Below are positions 1-8,663 of a stretch of DNA of 64,000 nt, piece after piece. The stretch is taken from contig DLUH01000005.1 in the NCBI GenBank assembly GCA_002742845.1, positions 321,707 through 385,706 on the forward strand, in the 5' to 3' direction. Source of the DNA: Sulfurovum sp. UBA12169 (lineage in GTDB: Bacteria; Campylobacterota; Campylobacteria; Campylobacterales; Sulfurovaceae). Under the pieces are notes generated by a model. It made no database searches and was not told the origin of the DNA. It saw only the letters and a list, made by a program, of their open reading frames with translations. Each line of letters starts with the position of its first letter. Within the stretch, counting starts at the first letter, position 1. Both the position numbers and the translations under genes were made by a program.

Positions 1-1359
<1,359 letters not shown>

Positions 1360-1380
1360 AAAATGAAATGGTTTGAACCA

Positions 1381-1506
1381 TTGTCAAAGAATCACTTAAT
1401 TGTTTCTAATTAAGTTTAATCTTTATCCGGTTTTTATCTAAACCGGTAAAATCAAAACTCAAAATAGACGTTGATTTGTTTACTTATATTTGGTTGTCAA
1501 AGATCA
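1381..1506 (-). promoter_or_regulatory. 16S leader with two boxA-like elements and two hairpins
   Basis: The transcribed leader contains TGATCTTTGACAA (1494-1506) and TGATTCTTTGACAA (1381-1394), both close to the boxA antitermination element TGCTCTTTAACAA. Between them are two short stem-loops: a 7-bp stem with 6-nt loop at 1427-1446 (CCGGTTT paired to AAACCGG) and an 8-bp stem at 1394-1415. The boxA identity is inferred from similarity to the Nus-factor site of other bacteria. The hairpins may be processing or folding elements. Confidence 0.5.
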
Positions 1507-1561
1507 TTCACTCTCACTCTCTTAACCCACTCGGTCAAGGTCTCTGTGTTTGTGGACGCGT

Positions 1562-1590
1562 ATTATAGCACCGGATAAGATTCTTGTCAA
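1562..1590 (-). promoter_or_regulatory. rRNA operon promoter, perfect sigma-70 consensus
   Basis: On the minus strand TTGACA (1585-1590) and TATAAT (1562-1567) are separated by exactly 17 bases. Transcription would begin near 1555, giving a leader of about 195 nt before 16S. Upstream of the -35 box (about 1591-1635) the minus strand carries A-tracts resembling an UP element. The match to both consensus hexamers is exact, as expected for an rrn promoter, and it sits in the right place and orientation. Confidence 0.9.
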
Positions 1591-1726
1591 GGGTTTTTTG
1601 GAAATTGTTTGGAAATTTTTTTGTTTTTTTTGTTTACTTACATTATATAATATATAATTTATATATACTTTTCTTATTTTAAGTTATTTTCATATAGTAT
1701 TGTCATAATGTCTATAAAGGATTTTA

Positions 1727-1912
1727 ATGAAAGCAATCATTCTCTTGTCTTGTATTTTCTTTTTTGGATGCTCCCATTATGGCCCCAAAATCGATAATGT
1801 TGCTAGCAATAATGAAGCAACAATGGAAGAAAAGATTCAAGCAAATATATCTGAAGCACAAAAAGCAAAAGAAGAGTATAAAATTCTTAGAAAAAAGCGC
1901 GATCAGGGATGA
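1727..1912 (+). CDS. small predicted lipoprotein
   Basis: A 61-residue protein with a hydrophobic N-terminal segment ending in FFFGCS, a lipobox-like site, followed by a short charged region rich in Glu, Lys and Ala that could be helical. An AAAGGA ribosome binding site lies 6 bases before the ATG. Predicted to be exported, cut before the Cys and lipid-anchored. No family recognised. An imperfect hairpin (1894-1919, 10 bp with one bulge) overlaps the stop codon but has no U-run, so it is only a weak terminator candidate. The gene is divergent from the rRNA operon and separated from it by a very AT-rich region. Confidence 0.6.
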   Translation: MKAIILLSCIFFFGCSHYGPKIDNVASNNEATMEEKIQANISEAQKAKEEYKILRKKRDQG

Positions 1913-1982
1913 TCGCTTTGCATATTAACCTTAGATTAATCTAGCTTCACTATACTAGCAAAAATTATAATAAAGGATTACA

Positions 1983-2675
1983 ATGGCTTTATATAACAGG
2001 AATTATACTCATGTAACGACAGAGTCTGGCTACGTTCGAGAAAGCGCTTCTGTTGATTTCATAAAAAAAACATATCAACTTTTGGCCGCCAGCATGATCG
2101 CAGCCGCCGCCGGCGCTTATGCGACAATGCCTTACGCTGAAACTATTATGCAATACAAATGGTTCATTTTTGGATTTGAACTTTTGATGCTTTTTTTTGG
2201 ATTAGGAATGACTAGAAACAAGCCGGGTCTGAATTTAGCTGCACTTTTTATCTTTACTTTTGCTACCGGTGTTTCATTGGTGCCTCTACTGGCTTTCTTA
2301 ATAGGAGCAGGCAATGGCGCGGTAATAGGTAACGCTTTTTTGATGACTTCTGTTCTTTTTGGCGCGCTCAGTCTTTTTGCCATCAACAGCAAAACGGACT
2401 TTTCTAGCTGGGGAAAACCTCTTTTTATCACTTTAATTGTTGTTATTATTGCATCGCTTATCAATATGTTTATTCTAAACAGTCCGGTTATGCATCTTGT
2501 CATTAGTGCAGGCGTTCTTCTTTTGTTTGGCATTTTTACCATTTATGATACGCAAAATATTGCCAACGGAGCGTATGATTCGCCTGTAGATGCTGCGGTA
2601 TCGCTTTATTTGGATTTTTTGAATATGTTTACTGCTCTACTCCAAATTTTTGGTATTTTTGGTAATGATGAGTAA
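1983..2675 (+). CDS. Bax inhibitor-1 / YccA family membrane protein
   Basis: A 230-residue integral membrane protein with about seven hydrophobic segments beginning near residue 30, matching the length and seven-helix architecture of the bacterial BI-1 (YccA/YbhL) family. The C-terminal part has the family's acidic, hydrophilic patch (IYDTQNI, residues about 185-191). Family members are proposed calcium-leak channels or modulators of membrane proteases; the role here is not known. AAAGGA precedes the ATG by 6 bases. The stop overlaps the start of the next gene, suggesting coupled translation. Confidence 0.85.
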   Translation: MALYNRNYTHVTTESGYVRESASVDFIKKTYQLLAASMIAAAAGAYATMPYAETIMQYKWFIFGFELLMLFFGLGMTRNKPGLNLAALFIFTFATGVSLVPLLAFLIGAGNGAVIGNAFLMTSVLFGALSLFAINSKTDFSSWGKPLFITLIVVIIASLINMFILNSPVMHLVISAGVLLLFGIFTIYDTQNIANGAYDSPVDAAVSLYLDFLNMFTALLQIFGIFGNDE

Positions 2676-3084
2676 TGAAGAATGCACAAACAAGCTTGAG
2701 CGTCTCATAGATGCCAATCTTAATCGTCTCAAGGAAGGCATACGTGTTATCGAGGATATCAATAGATATATCTATGATAACGCCTCCCTTGCTTCTTCGC
2801 TAAAATCACTTCGGCATAAATTTCAATCTGCTTATGATCAAGATCGTTTACGACACAGAGATATAGAAAATGACATACAAAAAGAGAGTGTTTCGAGCGA
2901 ACTTGTACGCCACAACATCAATGATTTAACAATAGCAAACTTCTCAAGAGCAGAAGAATCAGCAAGAGTACTTGAGGAGAGCTTTAAGCTTGTAGACCCT
3001 TTGCATTCTAAACTTTTTAAAGAAATCCGTTATGCGCTTTACGCACTTGAAAAAGAGTTCTTTATGCAAAATAACGCGAAGTAG
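2665..3084 (+). CDS. thiD2: ThiD2-type hydroxymethylpyrimidine phosphate kinase
   Basis: A protein of about 139 residues whose N-terminus (RLIDANLNRLKEGIRVIEDI) matches the signature of the ThiD2 family, which phosphorylates HMP-phosphate to HMP-pyrophosphate in thiamin biosynthesis and is often found fused to ThiE. Here it stands alone. The remaining sequence is helical, with the conserved SLRHK and R-EES-RVLEE motifs. The frame is open from a TTG at 2650, but ATG at 2665 or 2668 is more likely; both overlap the stop of the preceding gene. The 3' end overlaps the convergent bioC by 23 bases. Assignment rests on remembered family sequence. Confidence 0.75.
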   Translation: MMSNEECTNKLERLIDANLNRLKEGIRVIEDINRYIYDNASLASSLKSLRHKFQSAYDQDRLRHRDIENDIQKESVSSELVRHNINDLTIANFSRAEESARVLEESFKLVDPLHSKLFKEIRYALYALEKEFFMQNNAK

Positions 3085-3790
3085 CATCAACAAAAAGCAC
3101 TTCAAACTCTAAATAGTCTAGAGGATAGTTTTTTATTAAGTTTTTTACTTGCTTGTATGTTAATTTTTTTTCTCCGCCGCTTACTCCGCTTTTTTTAATA
3201 TAATTTAACATTTCGTAAACAGATTCAAAGTGCAATCTATAGGCATGTGTTTCATATATTGCATAATAGTATTTGTCAACACTTTGCTTTAGTTGATCTT
3301 CTGTGTAAATGGGAGAATGAATTTTTGCGGTCCGATGTAAAGTTTTAAATGTGGAGGAGGTAAAGATTGCAAAATATGCTTTTTTTGCTTTTTTAGAAAC
3401 CCAAGAAAAGGTAAAATCCAAATCTTGACTCCACTGCAATGCCGAAGAAGATATGAGCAGTGCTTCTTCTTGCCCGTCAAAGGACGCATAGGCTTCAGCG
3501 GAATTAAAATCTGTAGAAATTTTTTCCACTGCAATGCCGGAAGGATGTATCGCAAGCATCTCCTTTGATAAATCCAAAGCAATAAAATGATCAAAAAATA
3601 TATGATTTTTTTGTATATTTTTATAGATTTCACCGCTTCCACAACCAATATCAATAATAGCAGGATATTTTTTTGCGCGAAGATGCTTCACCAACTGTTT
3701 GGCGACCTCGGATTGAATAATATTATGCCTATCATACTCTTTGGCAAATCGAGAAAATTCTTTAATGACTTTTGATTTATTTTTTTGCAT
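3062..3790 (-). CDS. bioC: BioC-like malonyl-ACP O-methyltransferase
   Basis: Class I SAM-dependent methyltransferase with motif I DIGCGSGE. The N-terminal FSRFAKEYDRHNIIQ block is typical of BioC, which methylates malonyl-ACP so that fatty-acid synthesis can build the pimelate moiety of biotin. ATG at 3790 (AGAAGAG upstream, 242 residues) is preferred because BioC proteins start shortly before this block; an in-frame ATG at 3817 would add nine residues. A UbiE/Tam-type methyltransferase is the main alternative. Tail-to-tail overlap with thiD2, and divergent from secG across a shared promoter region. Confidence 0.75.
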   Translation of the reverse strand: MQKNKSKVIKEFSRFAKEYDRHNIIQSEVAKQLVKHLRAKKYPAIIDIGCGSGEIYKNIQKNHIFFDHFIALDLSKEMLAIHPSGIAVEKISTDFNSAEAYASFDGQEEALLISSSALQWSQDLDFTFSWVSKKAKKAYFAIFTSSTFKTLHRTAKIHSPIYTEDQLKQSVDKYYYAIYETHAYRLHFESVYEMLNYIKKSGVSGGEKKLTYKQVKNLIKNYPLDYLEFEVLFVDATSRYFA

Positions 3791-3849
3791 TGTATGCACT
3801 CTTCTCACCACTTTCATCAAACTTCATTGCTGCTTCAAGCTTTTTTGGG

Positions 3850-3868
3850 TATAATCGCCGATATTATA
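3850..3868. promoter_or_regulatory. symmetric divergent promoter between bioC and secG
   Basis: The gap contains an inverted repeat, GGGTATAAT (3847-3855) and ATTATACCC (3863-3871), separated by 7 bases. Each arm holds a perfect TATAAT: 3850-3855 on the plus strand for secG and 3863-3868 on the minus strand for bioC. A TTGCTG at 3827-3832 has 17-bp spacing for the plus strand. The minus strand has only weak -35 candidates. A second small repeat (CCCAAA/TTTGGG, 3869-3884) overlaps one arm. Confidence 0.6.
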
Positions 3869-3922
3869 CCCAAATTATTTTGGGCTATTGAATAATGCAA
3901 AAACAGTCAAAAAGAGGAATAA

Positions 3923-4264
3923 ATGACATCAACACTTTTAGTTGCACAGATTATATTGGCAATTGGTATTACTATTATCGTATTGTTACAGAAAAGTTCA
4001 AGCATAGGACTAGGTGCATATAGCGGCAGCAATGAATCCGTATTTGGAGCGAAAGGACCTACAGGATTTCTTGCTAAACTCACCTTCGTTCTCGCTTTTC
4101 TTTTTATCATAAATACACTTGCTCTTGGGTATCTCTATACAAGTGCTAACACCAGTTCTGTTGCAGACACCATTGTGCCCGAGAACAACGCGGCTATTCC
4201 TTCTTCTCCGGCGAATTCAACTCCGACAGCACCTGCTGTCCCTGCTGCTCCAGAAAACAACTAA
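3923..4264 (+). CDS. secG: preprotein translocase subunit SecG
   Basis: A 113-residue protein with two hydrophobic helices (about residues 3-22 and 50-72) joined by the conserved SecG loop containing LLQKSSSIGLGAYSG and the FGAKGP block. SecG is the small inner-membrane partner of SecYE. The C-terminal 35 residues are low-complexity Pro/Ala/Ser/Asn, a periplasmic tail common in this phylum. An AGAGGA ribosome binding site lies just before the ATG. The divergent promoter above reads into it, and frr follows after 208 bases. Confidence 0.93.
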   Translation: MTSTLLVAQIILAIGITIIVLLQKSSSIGLGAYSGSNESVFGAKGPTGFLAKLTFVLAFLFIINTLALGYLYTSANTSSVADTIVPENNAAIPSSPANSTPTAPAVPAAPENN

Positions 4265-4271
4265 AACTTTA

Positions 4272-4305
4272 GCTCTGGCGCAAGAAAAAATCTTGCCAAC
4301 AGAGC
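4272..4305 (+). terminator. stem-loop after secG
   Basis: An imperfect hairpin just after the secG stop: GCTCT (4272-4276) with AGAGC (4301-4305) outside, and GCAAGA (4280-4285) with TCTTGC (4291-4296) inside, loop of five A. No run of T follows, so an intrinsic terminator is doubtful; it may stabilise the 3' end. The rest of the 208-base gap to frr is AT-rich and shows no gene. Confidence 0.4.
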
Positions 4306-4472
4306 CAAAGCTATCCCTGCACAAATCTCATCTTGTATGAAGTACATAAAGGGTAAAATTTCTTTTAAAGTTATACGAAAACTTTCTTGGGCACATTCGC
4401 AATAAAACTTTTAAGAATGCAAAGATGTGGATTTATCCGTAGCGTATAAGAATTTATTTATAGGAGACAATT

Positions 4473-5030
4473 ATGCTAAACGAAATTTTCAATCATACAA
4501 AAGAGAATATGGAAAAAAGTATCGACGCGCTCAGAAGAGACTTCACCACTCTTAGAACAGGAAAAGTAACCACCTCAATTGTAGATCACATCAAAGTGGA
4601 TTATTATGGCACGCCAACTGCTTTAACTCAAGTTGGAAACGTAATCGCAACAGATGCTACCACCATCACTATCACCCCGTGGGAAAAAAATCTTGTAAAT
4701 AAGATTGAAAAAGCCATTCAAGAGGCCAATATCGGTGTAAATCCGAATAATGACGGAAGTGTCATTAAACTCTTTTTTCCTCCAATGACAATAGAACAAA
4801 GACAAAATATTGTAAAACAAGCCAAAGCAATGAGCGAAAAAGCCAAGGTAGCAATAAGAAATATCAGAAAAGAGAGCAATGACCAGGTAAAAAAACTTGA
4901 AAAAGAAAAGGTTGCAGGCGAAGATGAGATAAAAAAAGGTCTTGATGAAATACAAAAAATTACTGATGGATATATCATAAAAGTAGATGAAGCTCTTAGA
5001 ATAAAAGAAGCTGATATCTTAAAAATATAA
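4473..5030 (+). CDS. frr: ribosome recycling factor
   Basis: A 185-residue protein of exactly RRF length. It has the N-terminal three-helix pattern, the LRTGK(V)T block near residue 29, the central [18 protein letters not shown] segment and the C-terminal ITDGYI-VDE helix typical of RRF. It splits post-termination ribosomes together with EF-G. The ATG has a good AGGAG ribosome binding site. pyrE starts 10 bases after its stop, so the two are probably cotranscribed. Confidence 0.97.
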   Translation: MLNEIFNHTKENMEKSIDALRRDFTTLRTGKVTTSIVDHIKVDYYGTPTALTQVGNVIATDATTITITPWEKNLVNKIEKAIQEANIGVNPNNDGSVIKLFFPPMTIEQRQNIVKQAKAMSEKAKVAIRNIRKESNDQVKKLEKEKVAGEDEIKKGLDEIQKITDGYIIKVDEALRIKEADILKI

Positions 5031-5040
5031 GAGAGCCTGC

Positions 5041-5646
5041 ATGAATATTGAACAGATATATAAAGATGCGGGTGCTCTTTTAGAAGGACATTTTGTCCTC
5101 TCAAGCGGCAACCATTCCAACCGATACCTACAAAGTGCGAAAGTTCTAGAAGATACCAAAAGGGCTGCTTTACTTGCTAAAGCTTTAGCCGAACAAATCA
5201 GAAAGTCAGGCATTCAAATAGAAACGGTTTGTGCACCCGCACTTGGCGGTGTGCTCGCCGGATATGAGTTGGCGCGCGCTTTAGAAGTCAGAAGTATTTT
5301 TGTTGAACGGAAAGACGGGCAAATGGAGCTTCGCCGAGGTTTTGAAGTGCGAAAAGGAGAAAAAGTACTCATTTGCGAAGATATCATTACAACCGGTGGC
5401 TCCGCCATGGAGGCTGCAAAAATCATAGAAACACTTGGCGCAGAAGTGGTTGGCTTTGCCGCATTAGCCAATAGGGGCTTTTGTCAAAGAGAGGGCACGA
5501 AAAATTTATCCAAACCAGAATGCAAACTCTCTCAAGAATTACCATTTTTTGCCTTGGCTGATTTTGAGTTTGAAATGTATACACCAGAAGAGTGTCCTCT
5601 TTGCAAACAAGGAAGCAAAGCAATCAAGCCTGGCAGCAGAAGCTAG
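5041..5646 (+). CDS. pyrE: orotate phosphoribosyltransferase
   Basis: A 201-residue type I phosphoribosyltransferase. The PRPP-binding motif is [13 protein letters not shown] at about residues 109-121, and the substrate loop contains [13 protein letters not shown]. It converts orotate and PRPP to OMP in pyrimidine synthesis. It starts 10 bases after frr with a GAGAG ribosome binding site. The C-terminal CPLCKQG is common to this OPRT subgroup. It converges on the HerA-like gene with only two bases between the stop codons. Confidence 0.95.
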   Translation: MNIEQIYKDAGALLEGHFVLSSGNHSNRYLQSAKVLEDTKRAALLAKALAEQIRKSGIQIETVCAPALGGVLAGYELARALEVRSIFVERKDGQMELRRGFEVRKGEKVLICEDIITTGGSAMEAAKIIETLGAEVVGFAALANRGFCQREGTKNLSKPECKLSQELPFFALADFEFEMYTPEECPLCKQGSKAIKPGSRS

Positions 5647-5657
5647 TTTTAGCTTCT
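5638..5657. terminator. palindrome over convergent stop codons
   Basis: AGAAGCTA (5638-5645) pairs with TAGCTTCT (5650-5657) across a 4-base loop and spans the stop codons of both pyrE and the HerA-like gene. A compact palindrome between two convergent genes fits a bidirectional 3'-end element, though the stem is only 8 bp and there is no strong U-run. Confidence 0.45.
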
Positions 5658-7997
5658 TCCCTCTTGGCTTATATTTCTCCATACTATCGCACATAATTCT
5701 ATATCTATATCTGTCTTGCGCGGTTTTAGCGGCACGACTTCAATCCTGCACTGATCAATATGGTACTTTTCGTTAAGCACATCCGCTTTATCTTCAAATT
5801 CGCTTTCTAGCGCATCTATCTCTTCTTTTATCAATTCTGCGCGTTCATGGGCCGAATTCATCTCTCCTCTCTCTTTGAGTATTTTACTTCCCTTGCTTAC
5901 CGCACGGCCAATTTTTGTTGAACTTGAACGGCCAAAGAGTGCGCCCAGCACAGCAATACCGGCTTCTATCATCGAGCCGGTAGAGTCAGAGGATTCCTTT
6001 TCAATACGTTCATTTGCCCTAAAAAGTTTCTCTTGTAGCACTTTTTCTTTGCCTGCATAGTGTATTTTGAGTTTTTCTATCTCTGCTTCTTTTTGTGCCT
6101 GCAAACTATCTTGTACCCGAACGAGAAAATCTGATTTTGATTCATCAGCTTTGGATTCCAACTTCAGCGCGGCGCACCGATAGAGCTCTAAATTTTGCTC
6201 CCTGTAGAGCACCTCTTTGAGTTCGCGCATGGCCTGTTTTAGGCCTTTATCTTTTAAGATAATATCGGGCAGTGATGCAAATTTTGCTCCGCTTGGCGGT
6301 ATATGCGGAAATTTTTCAAAATGGCTTTCATCATTGGCATCACTCCAAACAAGTCGCTGCTGAGCAACATTTAGAGGCAACGACAAATGCAATACTCTTT
6401 CCTGATCTATGCCTCGTGCTTGTTGAACAAAATGTACTTTTGCTATGGCACCAAGCGTTGGATGGTAATAATGGGTTTGCAAAATATCCGGCTCGTAAAA
6501 CTGAGGTATCGATGGATCGATATTTTGATAGTTTGCAAATACTGTATCTTTTGCAGTAGCGAATGGTAAATGATCTACGCTCAAGGGGATTTGTTGTTTT
6601 TGCACCTCCATGACTCTGGAAATTTCTTCTCTACTAAGAGGTCCCTTAAGGTAACTCATCACCCAGCGCGTCTCAAAGAGCCTAATATCGTCCAAATGGG
6701 CACTTTTAAGAAAAAATGTTCTTTTTGGCAAATTGGCCAAAAGCTGCCTAATTGCATCTTTATTGAAACTGGAGCCTACCTTGCCGCCAAGTCCGTCAAT
6801 GACTCTGTCTATATCTTGAGTCGTTTGCAATCTCCCCACAAACCATGTGCCTATATTTGAGAGCCCCTTATAGTCCAAGTCTACAGGGTTTTGTGTACTC
6901 AGTACTACACCTATACCAAATGCCCTTGCTTGTTTAAGCAAAAGAAGCATCGGTTCTTTACTCGGCGGATTTTTTGTGGGCGGGAAAAAGCCAAATATTT
7001 CATCCATATAGAGCAATGTTTTAAGTGTCGATGTGCCGCTTTGTCTACGCATCCATGCAATATACTTATTTAGCAATAAAGTTACAAAAAACATACGCTC
7101 GTTGTCGTTCAGGTGGGAAATTGAAAAAATAGCTATTTTTGCTTTACCGTTTTCATCATAAAGCAGTTTTTGAATATCCATACTGTCGCCCTGAAGCCAT
7201 ACAGAGAAACCCGGAGAAGCAAGCAGTGCATTAAATTTTGTTGCCAGTTTAAAGCGCTCTGGTTGCGGATAAAAATCATCCAGGGGAAGGATGCCTATCT
7301 TCCTGAAAGATGGGTTGATGATTTTTGTTATCATTCCCTCAATAGACAAACTTTCTTCTGCCATCCACTCCTGTGAAATGATTTGTGCCAAAAGAATGTA
7401 CTCTTTAGACTCCATAGGGTCAGCCTCTATTCCAATCAAAGAGAGTAAACTGGTTGTTGTACTTTTCAGATATGATGCGAACGTATCGGCCTCCTCCATA
7501 ATCTGAGAAGGCGGCGCGTCCATGGTTCCCATGACATTGATACACACACCGGCTGTACTTCCAGGGGTGTAAATTGTTTTTTTAATATTTTGAAATTTTT
7601 GAACGCGCTCTACAGGCTGTCCCCAGCTTTCTATGCCTTCTTTCCATTCATTGGCTGTCTTTTGCGCATATTCCAAAGGGTCTGCTTCTTTGGATTTTGC
7701 TTCATCTGCTGTCCACATTTTAAAATTTTGTACAGAAAATTCAGAATCGGTCAAACACAGGTTGCCCATATCTCCTTTAGGATCGATAATGATCGAAGGT
7801 ATATTGTCCATCGCGGCTTCTTCAATAAGACCGACCCCCAAGCCTGTTTTTCCTGAACCCGTCATTCCTATAATTGCTGCGTGTGTAGTAAAATCTTTGT
7901 TCTTAAGAAGCGTTAAGACATCCGTTGCCTTCATCAACGTTTTGTCAACATCTTTACCCAGATAAAATAAACCTAATTTTTCATATATTGCCTGCAC
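5649..7997 (-). CDS. HerA-like AAA/FtsK-HerA superfamily ATPase
   Basis: A 782-residue ATPase. Walker A is GMTGSGKTG near residue 45, Walker B is LLYMDEIFGFF near residue 330, and an STQNP sensor-like motif follows near residue 370. The C-terminal third is charged and coiled-coil-like with a small Gly/Ala hydrophobic patch. The layout fits the HerA/DUF87-DUF853 hexameric DNA translocases (COG0433). Start is a GTG with AAGGAG six bases upstream. HerA proteins often work with NurA or other nucleases, but no nuclease gene is adjacent. Role here unknown. Confidence 0.8.
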   Translation of the reverse strand: MQAIYEKLGLFYLGKDVDKTLMKATDVLTLLKNKDFTTHAAIIGMTGSGKTGLGVGLIEEAAMDNIPSIIIDPKGDMGNLCLTDSEFSVQNFKMWTADEAKSKEADPLEYAQKTANEWKEGIESWGQPVERVQKFQNIKKTIYTPGSTAGVCINVMGTMDAPPSQIMEEADTFASYLKSTTTSLLSLIGIEADPMESKEYILLAQIISQEWMAEESLSIEGMITKIINPSFRKIGILPLDDFYPQPERFKLATKFNALLASPGFSVWLQGDSMDIQKLLYDENGKAKIAIFSISHLNDNERMFFVTLLLNKYIAWMRRQSGTSTLKTLLYMDEIFGFFPPTKNPPSKEPMLLLLKQARAFGIGVVLSTQNPVDLDYKGLSNIGTWFVGRLQTTQDIDRVIDGLGGKVGSSFNKDAIRQLLANLPKRTFFLKSAHLDDIRLFETRWVMSYLKGPLSREEISRVMEVQKQQIPLSVDHLPFATAKDTVFANYQNIDPSIPQFYEPDILQTHYYHPTLGAIAKVHFVQQARGIDQERVLHLSLPLNVAQQRLVWSDANDESHFEKFPHIPPSGAKFASLPDIILKDKGLKQAMRELKEVLYREQNLELYRCAALKLESKADESKSDFLVRVQDSLQAQKEAEIEKLKIHYAGKEKVLQEKLFRANERIEKESSDSTGSMIEAGIAVLGALFGRSSSTKIGRAVSKGSKILKERGEMNSAHERAELIKEEIDALESEFEDKADVLNEKYHIDQCRIEVVPLKPRKTDIDIELCAIVWRNISQEGRS

Positions 7998-8065
7998 GCA
8001 TTACTCCTTCTGGTGATAACAAATTATTGTAACTAATTTTAAAAAGGAGTGTGCTTATCTTTTGA

Positions 8066-8662
8066 TTATTTTACCTCAGAATTTGATAAATCCGACGGGG
8101 ATGATTCAGGAGCCTGTTCTTGTTCCTGCACTTGCGCAGTCTGTTTTTTTTGCTCTGACTCAGATACGCCTTGCACCATAAAAGTTATAGGATCCTTGTC
8201 TTTCTCCTCTATCAAAACCAATACTTTACTTTTGTCTTTACTGCGGTATACATCAAACAATTCGACATGCGGTATCACCACATCAATCTCCACATTGTCT
8301 TCAGAGTCCAAGGGCAGATCATAGCCGTTGCCTTCCACCCGCAACAGAGCATGTTGTTCTTTTGAGACAACCCAGCATACTTTTGCTACAGGAAGCGCAT
8401 AAATGGAATTTTTAGTATTTTCAATGCAAAGCCTGAAAAATTCATCTTTTTTTATATCCAATTTTCCGTCTGAATTTAAAATATCCAAATAAAGCACCTC
8501 GGTCACCTTCGCTGCTTTTTTTGCTTTTTCCAAAGACTCGAAAAGGTGATGATTGGATTGGCGCAGCATCTCCACCCCGCTGTATAGCGCAGGAAGCATA
8601 ATGCCCAGCAACGCTATGGCAATAAGCACCTCCAACAAGGTAAAGGCTTTTTTTAGAGGCAT
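8066..8662 (-). CDS. type II secretion minor pseudopilin (GspI/J-like) with acidic tail
   Basis: A 198-residue protein with a type III/IV prepilin leader: basic MPLKK, then AFTLLEV, the PilD/GspO cleavage and methylation site, then one transmembrane helix. The globular part is not assignable to GspH, I or J with certainty. The last 25 or so residues are a Gln/Glu/Ser-rich tail, unusual for a pseudopilin. It starts two bases after the gspE stop and is the last gene of the minus-strand T2SS operon. Confidence 0.75.
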   Translation of the reverse strand: MPLKKAFTLLEVLIAIALLGIMLPALYSGVEMLRQSNHHLFESLEKAKKAAKVTEVLYLDILNSDGKLDIKKDEFFRLCIENTKNSIYALPVAKVCWVVSKEQHALLRVEGNGYDLPLDSEDNVEIDVVIPHVELFDVYRSKDKSKVLVLIEEKDKDPITFMVQGVSESEQKKQTAQVQEQEQAPESSPSDLSNSEVK

Positions 8663-8663
8663 C

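Noticed and set aside
1894-1919. Hairpin over the stop codon of the small lipoprotein as a terminator
   Set aside because: Stem has a bulge and no U-run follows; kept only as a remark.
2132-2542. 136-codon minus-strand frame inside the Bax-inhibitor gene
   Set aside because: Antisense shadow of a convincing membrane protein; no family features or ribosome site.
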